Part shown: in pieces, positions 1 through 6,547 of the stretch
How the letters are laid out: every line of letters starts with the position of its first letter
Numbering within the stretch: position 1 is the stretch's first letter
NCBI GenBank assembly: GCA_028290125.1
Contig: JAQGKM010000067.1
Location: 1-8,703 of the forward strand
Reading direction: 5' to 3'
From: Hyphomicrobiales bacterium
GTDB taxonomy: Bacteria > Pseudomonadota > Alphaproteobacteria > Rhizobiales > Beijerinckiaceae
DNA: 8,703 nucleotides
Notes under the pieces: generated by a model
What the model saw: only the letters and a program-made list of their open reading frames with translations
Databases searched by the model: none
What the model was told of the DNA's origin: nothing
Program-made: the position numbers and the translations under genes

Positions 1-548
1 TTCTGGAACGAGGCCAGCGGCTGGCCAGTGGCGACGAAGACTTCCCAGGCGCGCAGGTTGCGCTGCGGGTCAGTCGGGCGCAGCCGGGCGGCGGTCTGCG
101 GATCCAGCGCCTGCAAGCGGGCATGGATCTCCTCCGGGGCCAATCCCTCGGCCTCGGCGCGAACGCGCGCACGGATCTCGTCCGGCACCGGCGGGATATC
201 GGACAGGCCCTGCAGCAGCGCCTTGAAATACATGCCTGTGCCGCCCGTGAAGATCGGCAGGCGTGCGGCGCCCGCGAGCTCGGCCAGCACGGCCCTGGCG
301 TTCTCGACCCATTTGCCGACCGAATAGTTCACGGCGCCGTCGACGTGGCCGAACAGCCGATGCTCGGCCTCGCGCTCTTCCGCGACGCTCGGGCGGGCCG
401 TCAGCGTGCGCAGGTCGGCGTAGACCTGCATGGAATCGGCGTTGACCACCACGCCGCCGGTCGCCTGCGCGACCCGGATCGCGAGCGCGGACTTGCCGCT
501 CGCCGTCGGTCCTGCGATGAGAAGGGCGGAAATCGGCGGACGGCTCAC
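1..548 (-). CDS. miaA: tRNA dimethylallyltransferase (partial, C-terminus missing)
   Basis: MiaA transfers a dimethylallyl group from DMAPP to N6 of A37 in tRNAs that read UNN codons; it acts in the cytoplasm. Visible: a P-loop GPTASGKS at residues 13-20, the DSMQVY motif at 38-43 (its Asp is the usual catalytic base of the family), TGGTGMYF at 101-108 and DPQR at 160-163. The reading frame is open from the chosen start to base 1, giving 182 complete codons. The family is about 300 residues, so roughly 120 C-terminal residues lie outside the window. The start is a GTG at 548-546, which puts the P-loop at the normal distance from the N-terminus; the only nearby upstream ATG is in another frame, and no strong Shine-Dalgarno is seen, so the start is less certain than the identity. 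It is divergent from serB with 35 bp between the start codons, so its promoter must overlap the 5' end of serB. Confidence 0.93.
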   Translation of the reverse strand, partial: MSRPPISALLIAGPTASGKSALAIRVAQATGGVVVNADSMQVYADLRTLTARPSVAEEREAEHRLFGHVDGAVNYSVGKWVENARAVLAELAGAARLPIFTGGTGMYFKALLQGLSDIPPVPDEIRARVRAEAEGLAPEEIHARLQALDPQTAARLRPTDPQRNLRAWEVFVATGQPLASFQ

Positions 549-583
549 GAGACCGCCCGCACAGAAGAAAGACGCCGCCTGAC

Positions 584-1477
584 ATGACGCATGTCGCTAC
601 CCTTGTGTCCAATCCCGCCGCGCCGGCGCTGACCGAGGCGCTGCTCGCGCAAGCTGCTGCCGCCCTGCCGGGCGCCCGTGCGCCAGTCTGGCTGAACGCC
701 AACGTCGCCGCCGACCTGTTCTTTACACCGCATGAGGCTTCCGACAACCGCGCTCTGGCGGACGCCGTGCGCGCGGCGCTCGGCGACGCCAAGATCGACG
801 TCGTCGTGCAGGTGGCGGCGACCCGGCGGAAGAAGCTGTTTCTGGCCGACATGGATTCCACCATGATCGGGCAGGAATGCATCGACGAACTCGCCGCCTA
901 CGTCGGCATGAAGGAGCACGTCGCCGCCATCACCGAGCGCGCCATGCGCGGCGAAATCGAATTCGAGCCGGCGCTGCGCGAGCGCGTCGCGCTGCTGAGA
1001 GGGCTGGACGCGAAGATCGTCGACCAGGTCATCGCCGAGCGCATCACTCTTACGCCGGGCGGGCGCGAACTCGTGCAGACCCTGCGGGCGCATGGCGCCT
1101 ATACGGCGCTGGTGTCGGGCGGTTTTACGCTGTTCACCTCGAAGGTCGCGGAGGCCATCGGCTTCGACGAAAACCGCGCCAACCTTCTGATCATCGAAGA
1201 TGACAAGTTCGCCGGCTTCGTCAGCGAGCCGATCCTCGGCAAGGAAGCCAAACTCGCGTCCCTGGTCGAATTGCGCGAGCGCCAAGGCCTCGCGCCCGAG
1301 GACACGATGGCGGTCGGCGACGGCGCCAACGATCTCGCGATGTTGGGAGAAGCGGGCCTAGGCGTGGCCTTCTACGCCAAGCCCGCCGTGGCCGCAGCCG
1401 CGCATGCGCGCATCGACCATTCGGACCTGACTGCGCTGCTTTATGCGCAGGGATATCACGCAAGCGAGTTCGTCTAA
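584..1477 (+). CDS. serB: Phosphoserine phosphatase
   Basis: SerB hydrolyses O-phospho-L-serine to L-serine, the last step of serine synthesis. It is a cytoplasmic, Mg-dependent HAD-superfamily enzyme. The 297-residue protein has HAD motif I as DMDST at 89-93 (D89 expected nucleophile, D91 general acid/base), motif II as VSGGF at 177-181 (S178), the motif III lysine K220 in GKEAK, and motif IV as GDGAND at 245-250. Residues 1-80 form the variable N-terminal part seen in proteobacterial SerB (regulatory or ACT-like in relatives; I see no clear ACT signature). Length is normal for alphaproteobacteria and a little shorter than the enterobacterial enzyme. The ATG at 584 is preceded by a weak purine-rich stretch (GAAGAAAG). 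It is the only protein gene on the plus strand. Its stop codon is 2 bp from a palindromic repeat that could form the 3' end of its mRNA. L-serine also supplies one-carbon units to the folate cycle served by thyA and folA in this window. Confidence 0.95.
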   Translation: MTHVATLVSNPAAPALTEALLAQAAAALPGARAPVWLNANVAADLFFTPHEASDNRALADAVRAALGDAKIDVVVQVAATRRKKLFLADMDSTMIGQECIDELAAYVGMKEHVAAITERAMRGEIEFEPALRERVALLRGLDAKIVDQVIAERITLTPGGRELVQTLRAHGAYTALVSGGFTLFTSKVAEAIGFDENRANLLIIEDDKFAGFVSEPILGKEAKLASLVELRERQGLAPEDTMAVGDGANDLAMLGEAGLGVAFYAKPAVAAAAHARIDHSDLTALLYAQGYHASEFV

Positions 1478-1479
1478 GT

Positions 1480-1603
1480 CGTCATTGCGAGGAGCGAAGC
1501 GACGCGGTAATCCATCTTCGGGACGACTGGCGGAAACGCCCATTGCAAGGGCGCAAACGCCTCAAATGGTTTGCTTCGTCGCTGCGCTCCTCGCAATGAC
1601 GAG
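1480..1603. repeat. Intergenic palindromic repeat, copy 1 of a tandem pair
   Basis: The outer arms (1480-1515 and 1566-1603) are imperfect inverted complements: CGTCATTGCGAGGAGCGAAG on the left matches CTCCTCGCAATGACG on the right. They enclose about 50 bp containing a second small dyad, CGCCC-ATTGCAA-GGGCG. As RNA, either strand would fold into a long hairpin. Copy 2 begins exactly 158 bp later, and by hand alignment the two differ at about 8 of 124 positions with no indels. Repeats with this arm sequence are abundant between genes in Bradyrhizobium/Rhodopseudomonas-type genomes; that statement is from memory. It begins 2 bp after the serB stop, in a gap between convergent genes. Confidence 0.88.
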
Positions 1604-1637
1604 GCTAAGGTTAAGAGAACACGCGTGGTCTTTAACT

Positions 1638-1761
1638 CGTCATTTCGAGGATCGAAGCGACGCGGCAATCCATCTTGGGGACGACTGGCGGAAACCCCCA
1701 TTGCAAGAGCGCAAACGCCTCACATGGATTGCTTCGTCGCTGCGCTCCTCGCAATGACGAG
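1638..1761. repeat. Intergenic palindromic repeat, copy 2 of a tandem pair
   Basis: Same 124-bp element as copy 1, in the same orientation, separated from it by a 34-bp AT-richer spacer (1604-1637). The right arm is identical to copy 1 from TGCTTCG to the end. All differences fall in the left arm and centre. Here the GCAATCC/GGATTGC pairing is intact while the outer GCGAGGAGC pairing is damaged, the reverse of copy 1. The inner CGCCC/GGGCG dyad is broken (CCCCC/GAGCG). It ends 23 bp from the stop codon of the convergent methyltransferase gene. No transposase is encoded in the window, so any mobilisation would have been in trans. Confidence 0.88.
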
Positions 1762-1784
1762 GCCATAGGGCAAAGAGCTCGCAT

Positions 1785-2552
1785 TCACACCTGGCCCTTC
1801 ACGGCATTGGCCCAGGCGGGCAGCGACACGGGGCCGTCGCCCGATGGCAGCGCGGCGCGGACTCGTTCTTTCAGTTCTTCGCGCTTCGCCTCATCCATTT
1901 TGCTGACGAACGTGCCCAGCGGCCCGACCGGCAACGTGTTCGACTCCCAGAAATCCTGAAAACTCGGAAACTCCGTCGTGATGCGCAGCTCGCGGGTTTC
2001 GACGTCGGTCAGCCCGGCTGCTTCCCAGATCTCGCGCATCATGTCCTGACGGGCGGCGTCGATGCGCGGCGGAAATTGCGGCGCTACGCCCATCTGCTCA
2101 AGCGTGTTGGAAATCAGCGCGCCGGGCCGCGCAGGGCCGACGAAGTCCCACATGTAGGCGCCGATGACGCCGCCCTTGCGCACGCAGCGTTTCATCTCGC
2201 GCACGGCGGCGGGCGGATCGGGGACGAAGGAAATCACCAGCGCCATGACGGCGACATCGACGCTGGCGTCGGCGACGGGCAGATGGGTCGCATCGCTTTG
2301 CAGATAGGTCGCCGCCGCGCCGCGCGAGCGCGCGAAGGCGAGCTGCGCTTCGGACGGATCGACGCCCACGATGGAAGCCGGCTGACAGCGCGCGATGACC
2401 TCTTCGGTGAACGCGCCATTGCCGCAGCCAACGTCGAGCCAGTCGAGGCCCGGCGGCACGTCCAGCCAGTCGAGGAAAAGGTGGCCGGTCTTGCGGCTCC
2501 AGCGGCCCATCAGGCGCTCGTAAGCTGCGCCATCATTGAAAATCTGACTCAT
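1785..2552 (-). CDS. Class I SAM-dependent methyltransferase, substrate unknown
   Basis: A 255-residue soluble protein of the Methyltransf_11/UbiE-like type. The SAM-binding motif I is LDVGCGNGA at residues 39-47; the acidic strand-2 end VGVDPS at 62-67 should bind the ribose; the next motif is DATHLP at 87-92; strand 4 is VDVAVMALVISFVPDP at about 98-113, where many relatives have a family-typical aromatic/NPPY-like element that is not obvious here. The C-terminal third (about 140-255) is Trp/Phe-rich and probably forms the substrate cap. I cannot assign a substrate. A short duplication, DWLDV at 28-32 and 37-41, leads into motif I. The ATG at 2552 is chosen over an in-frame TTG at 2570 because AAGGGG sits 7 nt upstream. 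The gene lies immediately behind the degP terminator and ends at the repeat pair; it has almost no room for a promoter of its own outside degP. Confidence 0.85.
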   Translation of the reverse strand: MSQIFNDGAAYERLMGRWSRKTGHLFLDWLDVPPGLDWLDVGCGNGAFTEEVIARCQPASIVGVDPSEAQLAFARSRGAAATYLQSDATHLPVADASVDVAVMALVISFVPDPPAAVREMKRCVRKGGVIGAYMWDFVGPARPGALISNTLEQMGVAPQFPPRIDAARQDMMREIWEAAGLTDVETRELRITTEFPSFQDFWESNTLPVGPLGTFVSKMDEAKREELKERVRAALPSGDGPVSLPAWANAVKGQV

Positions 2553-2564
2553 GCCAGCCCCCTT

Positions 2565-2597
2565 AAACAAAAGTGGCGCGGCAAATGTGCCGCGCCA
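2565..2597 (-). terminator. Rho-independent terminator of the degP transcript
   Basis: Arms TGGCGCGGCA (2574-2583) and TGCCGCGCCA (2588-2597) are perfect 10-bp inverted complements around a 4-nt loop. Read on the minus strand, the GC-rich stem is followed by CTTTTGTTT (to 2565), the expected U tract. It starts 42 nt after the degP stop codon. A second, weaker dyad, CAAAAG-ATGCT-CTTTTG (2596-2612), shares its edge and could form as an alternative. The U tract runs directly into the Shine-Dalgarno of the methyltransferase gene, so the terminator is also part of that gene's leader. Confidence 0.85.
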
Positions 2598-2638
2598 AAA
2601 GATGCTCTTTTGAAAATGTCGTTGCGACTGAAAAGCGG

Positions 2639-4189
2639 TCAGTCGAGATTGAGCGCCACAAAGCGTACATCGCCCGCCGCATTCGCCACAAGCAGCAAGG
2701 CCGATTTGCGACCCTGGTCCTTGAGCGCCTTGGTGCGGTCGGCGATGTCGGACGGCTTGCTCACCGGCTCTTGGTTGATCTCGACGATCGTGTCACCGGG
2801 AACGATGCGCTTCTCGCCAGCCGCCGAACTGGCTTCGACGCTCGTCACGACCACGCCCTTGACGCTCTCCTTGATGGAAAACTTCTTGCGCGCGTCCGCA
2901 TCCAGCGAGGCGAACTCCATGCCGAGCGCCTTCTGCACGACCGAGCGGCCGGGCCGGGACTCGTCCGTCATGGTCTTCTTGTCGAGGGACGCCTGCTTCT
3001 CGCCGTCTTCGAGGCGGCCGAGCACCACCTTGAGCGGCGTCTGCTTGCCGTCGCGCATGACGACGATGTCGACTTCCTTGCCGACCGGCGCCGCGGCGAC
3101 GAGCTTCGGCAGGTCGCGCGATTCCTTCACGTCCTTGCCGTCGAACGTCAGGATGACGTCGCCAGCCTTCAAACCAGCGGGCTTGCCCGGACCCTTGTCG
3201 TCCACGACGGCGATCAGCGCGCCGCGCACCGAGCCGAGCTTCAGCGACTCGGCGATCGCGTCATCGACGTTCTGGATGCGCACGCCGAGCCAGCCGCGGC
3301 GGGTCTCGCCGAACTGCATGAGCTGCGCGATGATCGGCTCGACGGTGGCCGCCGGCGTGGCGAAGCCGATGCCGACCGAGCCGCCCGATGGCGACAGGAT
3401 CGCCGTGTTGATGCCGATGACCTCGCCGTCCATGTTGAACAGCGGACCGCCGGAATTGCCCTTGTTGATGGAGGCGTCGGTCTGGATGTAATTGTCGTAG
3501 GGGCCGCTATCGATGTTGCGGTTGCGGGCCGAGACGATGCCGGCCGTCACCGTGCCGCCGAGGCCGAACGGATTGCCGACCGCCATCACCCACTGACCGA
3601 CGCGCATCTTCTCGCTGTCGCCGAATTTTACGGCCTTCAGCGGCTTGTCGGGCTTCACGCGCAGCACCGCGACGTCGACCTTGGCGTCCTTGCCGATGAC
3701 TTCGGCTTTCAGCTTCTGGCCATCCGTGAAGATCACCGTGATCTCGTTGGCGTCGGCGATGACGTGATTGTTGGTGATCACGATGCCGGCGGAATCGATC
3801 ACGAAGCCCGAGCCGAGCGAGGACGAGCGGCGCGGCTGCTGCTGGCGCGGCGACGGACGCTGGCTTTCCTCGCCACCGCCTCCACCCTGCCCCTGACGGC
3901 GGCGGAAAAATTCTTCGAACAGATCGTCGAAGGGCGTTCCGGGCGGCAGGTTGGGGACGCCGACGCGCTTGTCTTCCACGGTTTGCGCGGCGGAAATGTT
4001 CACCACCGCCGAACTCACGTTGTCGGCGAGATCGGCGAAGGAATCGGGCGCGCTGCGGGCCTGCGCCATCACGGGCGCGAGCGGCTGGACGGCAAGGCAG
4101 AAGGTCAGCGCCGCAACGGCGGGGCGCATGAACGACCGGGCGGCCGAGCGGGACTTGGTCTGGGACGAGATCAGCGTGCGGACACCCAT
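2639..4189 (-). CDS. degP: Periplasmic serine protease/chaperone of the DegP/HtrA (Do) family
   Basis: It degrades or refolds misfolded envelope proteins in the periplasm. The 516-residue protein has an N-terminal signal sequence: a basic stretch to about residue 22, a hydrophobic core at about 23-40, and a likely cleavage site after VMA (40-42) or AQA (42-44). The trypsin-like domain carries the triad H142 (in TNNHVI), D172 (in VDVAVLRV) and S246 (in GNSGGPLF). A Gly/Gln/Arg-rich insert at about 98-122 corresponds to the flexible LA loop. Two PDZ domains follow, at about 298-392 and 420-512. The family range is about 450-520 residues, so it is complete. ATG at 4189 is supported by GGAGGAAG ending 6-7 nt upstream. 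It is last in the hflK-hflC-degP run, 147 bp after hflC and followed by a strong terminator. DegQ-type naming is equally possible; the family assignment itself is firm. Confidence 0.95.
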   Translation of the reverse strand: MGVRTLISSQTKSRSAARSFMRPAVAALTFCLAVQPLAPVMAQARSAPDSFADLADNVSSAVVNISAAQTVEDKRVGVPNLPPGTPFDDLFEEFFRRRQGQGGGGGEESQRPSPRQQQPRRSSSLGSGFVIDSAGIVITNNHVIADANEITVIFTDGQKLKAEVIGKDAKVDVAVLRVKPDKPLKAVKFGDSEKMRVGQWVMAVGNPFGLGGTVTAGIVSARNRNIDSGPYDNYIQTDASINKGNSGGPLFNMDGEVIGINTAILSPSGGSVGIGFATPAATVEPIIAQLMQFGETRRGWLGVRIQNVDDAIAESLKLGSVRGALIAVVDDKGPGKPAGLKAGDVILTFDGKDVKESRDLPKLVAAAPVGKEVDIVVMRDGKQTPLKVVLGRLEDGEKQASLDKKTMTDESRPGRSVVQKALGMEFASLDADARKKFSIKESVKGVVVTSVEASSAAGEKRIVPGDTIVEINQEPVSKPSDIADRTKALKDQGRKSALLLVANAAGDVRFVALNLD

Positions 4190-4209
4190 AAGGGGCTTCC
4201 TCCAGTAGC

Positions 4210-4267
4210 GGGCCGGCTTGGCCCAGATCGACAGCAGCGAGATCGCTTGGGCAGGCGGAAGGCCTGC
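4210..4267 (-). promoter_or_regulatory. Hairpin-forming leader region before degP
   Basis: Two short perfect dyads lie between hflC and degP: GCAGGC-GGAAG-GCCTGC (4251-4267, 6-bp stem) and GGGCC-GGCTT-GGCCC (4210-4224, 5-bp stem). The latter ends only a few bases before the degP Shine-Dalgarno (GGAGGAAG, about 4197-4204). They would be part of the degP 5' leader in an hflC read-through transcript. I found no convincing promoter here. A role in degP expression is inference. Confidence 0.35.
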
Positions 4268-4282
4268 GGTATTCCGAAACGA

Positions 4283-4310
4283 GAGTGACGGACGCGTGCG
4301 CCCGTCACTC
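4283..4310 (-). other. Stem-loop 27 nt after hflC (attenuator or mRNA-end hairpin)
   Basis: GAGTGACGG (4283-4291) and CCGTCACTC (4302-4310) are a perfect 9-bp dyad around a 10-nt loop. On the minus strand it follows the hflC stop codon (4337) and is succeeded by TCGTTTCGG, which is not a proper U tract. It therefore looks more like a partial terminator or RNA-stability hairpin than a full stop. It could lower degP expression relative to hflKC, or protect the 3' end of the upstream mRNA. Confidence 0.5.
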
Positions 4311-4336
4311 CAATCTAGGCGGCTTTTCCGATCCGC

Positions 4337-5314
4337 CTAGTCTACCTTGGCGGTCGTTTTCGCCGCAGCCTGCGGTCCGGTGCGCGGCGCGTCGGTCACG
4401 CCGCCTCCGTTGCCGCCCGGCTGCCCCTGCGGGCGAATGCCGCTCGGCTGGCCGAAGAAGCGGAAGAAGTCAGAGTTCGGGCTGATGATCATGCGGGTGT
4501 CCGCCGACTTCAAGCCCGTCTCGTAGGCCTGCATGGACCTGTAAAATGAGAAGAAATTAGGGTCCTGGTTGTAGGCCTCGGCGAAAACCCGGTTCCTTTC
4601 GGAATCGCCCTCGCCTCGGGTCTGGTCGGCTTCGCGCTGCGCGGTGGCGCGCAGCACCACCACATCGCGGTCGGCCTTGGCGCGAATCCTCTGCGCCGTT
4701 TCAGACCCCTGTGCGCGGAATTCCGCCGCTTCACGGGCGCGTTCGGTCCGCATGCGGTCGAACACCCGGTCCGAAATCTGCTTGGGCAGATCGGCGCGGC
4801 GGATACGGACGTCGATGACTTCGACGCCAAGCCGCGTGGCTTCCGTGTTCACCAGGTCGCGGATCGACACCATGAGAGTCGAGCGACCCTCGCGGATGAT
4901 CTGCACCATGGTCGCCTCGCCGAGCACGCGACGCAGCGCCGACGACAGCACCGAGCCGAGCTGGTTGTTCGCCCGCTGGATCGTGTTCACGGTCTGGTAG
5001 AAGCGAAGGGCGTCGACGATGCGGTAACGCAGGAAGGCGTCGACCTCGATGCGGTTGTTATCCGACGCAAGAACTTCCTGCTTCGGCGTTTCGAGATCGA
5101 GGATGCGGCGGTCGAGCAGCGTCACGGTCTCGATGAACGGCACCTTCACGTGCAGACCGGGCGTGCTGACGAGAGCGCGTCCGGGGATGGCCTCGCCGAG
5201 CCGCAGGACGAGCGCCTGCTGGTTCTGGCCGACCGTGTAGAAGGAAGCCGAGCCGAGCACCGCGATGATGACGACGACGGCGACGGCGATGAGGACACCA
5301 AGATTGTTTCTCAT
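4337..5314 (-). CDS. hflC: HflC, SPFH-family modulator of FtsH protease
   Basis: HflC pairs with HflK in a large inner-membrane assembly that encloses FtsH and modulates its degradation of membrane proteins. The 325-residue protein has one N-terminal membrane anchor (about 5-25, Val/Ile-rich, followed by SFYTVGQNQQALVLRLGE, the typical start of the SPFH fold). An SPFH/prohibitin domain follows (about 26-190), then an Arg/Glu/Ala-rich coiled-coil (about 190-250) containing RGEGDSERNRVFAEAY. The motif MIISPNSDFFRFF at 275-287 is characteristic of HflC. The C-terminus after about 290 is a Gly/Pro/Ala-rich tail ending in KVD. The topology should place most of the protein on the periplasmic side. 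ATG at 5314 overlaps the hflK stop in an ATGA, so the two partners are probably translationally coupled. Confidence 0.96.
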   Translation of the reverse strand: MRNNLGVLIAVAVVVIIAVLGSASFYTVGQNQQALVLRLGEAIPGRALVSTPGLHVKVPFIETVTLLDRRILDLETPKQEVLASDNNRIEVDAFLRYRIVDALRFYQTVNTIQRANNQLGSVLSSALRRVLGEATMVQIIREGRSTLMVSIRDLVNTEATRLGVEVIDVRIRRADLPKQISDRVFDRMRTERAREAAEFRAQGSETAQRIRAKADRDVVVLRATAQREADQTRGEGDSERNRVFAEAYNQDPNFFSFYRSMQAYETGLKSADTRMIISPNSDFFRFFGQPSGIRPQGQPGGNGGGVTDAPRTGPQAAAKTTAKVD

Positions 5315-6465
5315 CGGGCGGCTCCCTGCGCAGGCTGTTGCGGCGCCGGAGGCGTGTTGAGCCCCTGAAGCGGCAGGTAAGGCACGACGCCCTGGCTGCC
5401 GCTGTTCTGGTCGACGATCACCTTGTTCATGCCGCCGAACACGCGTTCCATGGTTTCGAGATAGATGCGTTCGCGCGTCACGTCGGGCGCGAGCGTGTAT
5501 TGCTTGAGAACCTGCGAGAAGCGGGCCGTCTGGCCCTTCGCTTCATTCACGGTCTGCTCGCGATAGCCTTCCGATTCCTGCACGATGCGCGCCGCGTCGC
5601 CGCGCGCTTCTGGCACGACGCGATTGGCGTAAGCCTCGGCCTCGTTGCGCAGACGATCCTGATCCTGCTGCGCCGCAGTCACATCGCGGAACGCCGCGAC
5701 GACCTGCTCGGGCGGATCGACCGACAGGAGCTGCACCTGCAGGATGAGCACGCCGGCCTTGTAATCGTTCAGGACCTTTTGCGTCAGCTCCTGCGCGGCA
5801 GGCTCGATGACCTTACGTTCTGCGGTCAGAATGCGCTGGATCGGCGTGCGTCCGACGATCTCGCGCATCACGCTTTCAGCGACCGCTTTCACGGTCTCGC
5901 GCGGCTCGCGCACGTTGAAGGCGAAATCTTCCGGACGCACCGGATCGATCTGCCAGATCACGCGGAACTTCACGTCGGCGATGTTCTCGTCGCCGGTCAG
6001 CATCAGGCTTTCTTCCGGCACGTCGAGCTGCGTCTGGATGTTGCCGCCGCGGCGCGTGTCTTCACGCGTGGAGAAGCCAACCTCGATCGAGTTGCGGTCC
6101 GTGACCTGCAGCTTGTTCACGCCGCCGATGGGCGCAGGCCAGTTGTAGTTCAGGCCGGGCGAGGTCTTCTTCTCGTATTTGTTGAAGACCATGTTGAGGC
6201 CGACCTCGTTGGGGCCGACCGTGTAGAAGCCGCTCGCGAGCCAGAGGCCCACCGCCGCGACGCCGAAAATGATCAGGCTGCGACCACCGGAAAAACCGCC
6301 CGGCATGGCCTGACGGAGCCGATCCTGGCTGCGCCGAAGAAGCTCTTCTAGATCGGGGGGCGTTCCACCGCCGCCGCCGCCGTTGCCGCCGGATGGGCCC
6401 TGCCCCCACGGCCCGCGCGGGCCGGGTTTCCAGGGACCGCCGCCGGTCTGATTGTTCCACGGCAT
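5311..6465 (-). CDS. hflK: HflK, SPFH-family modulator of FtsH protease
   Basis: Partner of HflC in the inner-membrane HflKC-FtsH complex. The 384-residue protein has a cytoplasmic N-terminal Gly/Pro/Trp-rich segment (1-37, starting MPWNNQTGGG), the PPDLEELLRRSQDRL helix (36-50) typical of HflK, and one membrane segment at about 62-80. The SPFH domain runs from about 80 to 250, a charged coiled-coil with EARGDAARIVQESEGYREQ follows, and the tail is Gln/Pro-rich. The ATG at 6465 is preferred: GGAGGAG ends about 9 nt before it, and MPWNNQ matches the usual family start. Upstream in-frame candidates (ATG at 6474, TTG at 6483) would lie in or directly against that Shine-Dalgarno. It is 82 bp downstream of folA and overlaps hflC by 4 bp. 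Confidence 0.95.
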   Translation of the reverse strand: MPWNNQTGGGPWKPGPRGPWGQGPSGGNGGGGGGTPPDLEELLRRSQDRLRQAMPGGFSGGRSLIIFGVAAVGLWLASGFYTVGPNEVGLNMVFNKYEKKTSPGLNYNWPAPIGGVNKLQVTDRNSIEVGFSTREDTRRGGNIQTQLDVPEESLMLTGDENIADVKFRVIWQIDPVRPEDFAFNVREPRETVKAVAESVMREIVGRTPIQRILTAERKVIEPAAQELTQKVLNDYKAGVLILQVQLLSVDPPEQVVAAFRDVTAAQQDQDRLRNEAEAYANRVVPEARGDAARIVQESEGYREQTVNEAKGQTARFSQVLKQYTLAPDVTRERIYLETMERVFGGMNKVIVDQNSGSQGVVPYLPLQGLNTPPAPQQPAQGAAR

Positions 6466-6483
6466 GAAATTCATCTCCTCCAA

Positions 6484-6516
6484 GGCGCGTCCGGGCGGTT
6501 TCGCCGCAGGCGCGTC
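6484..6516. repeat. Direct repeat GGCGCGTC in the folA-hflK gap
   Basis: GGCGCGTC occurs at 6484-6491 and again at 6509-6516, with start points 25 bp apart, just upstream of the hflK Shine-Dalgarno. This could be an operator-like pair, but in DNA this GC-rich an 8-mer can recur by chance. The rest of the 82-bp gap has no terminator and no promoter that I can defend. Confidence 0.2.
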
Positions 6517-6547
6517 GTTTTTCAGCTAAGCACAGGCAGGCCGCTTT

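Noticed and set aside
70..882. 270-codon minus-strand frame crossing miaA and the start of serB
   Set aside because: It is in a different frame from the P-loop-containing miaA reading and covers the serB 5' end antisense. The translation is Arg-rich without motifs.
1480..1761. CRISPR array or insertion sequence as an explanation for the repeats
   Set aside because: Only two long units with a single 34-bp spacer, extended internal palindromes, no cas genes, no transposase and no target-site duplication seen.
1443..1768. Several short frames (61-104 codons) across the intergenic repeats, on both strands
   Set aside because: Their peptides (such as SLRGAKRRGNP and CFVAALLAMT) are the reading of the palindrome arms in different frames and orientations. 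They recur wherever the repeat occurs and are not genes.
2573..4288. 571-codon open frame on the plus strand opposite degP, and a second (471 codons, 2076-3491) opposite the methyltransferase and degP
   Set aside because: Both are antisense to well-supported genes. The translations are rich in Arg, Ala, His and Asp with no recognisable motif, the usual by-product of GC-rich codon bias.
5338..6351. 337-codon open frame on the plus strand opposite hflK
   Set aside because: Low-complexity Arg/His/Leu/Val-rich translation, no domain, and no ribosome-binding context; hflK on the other strand is unambiguous.
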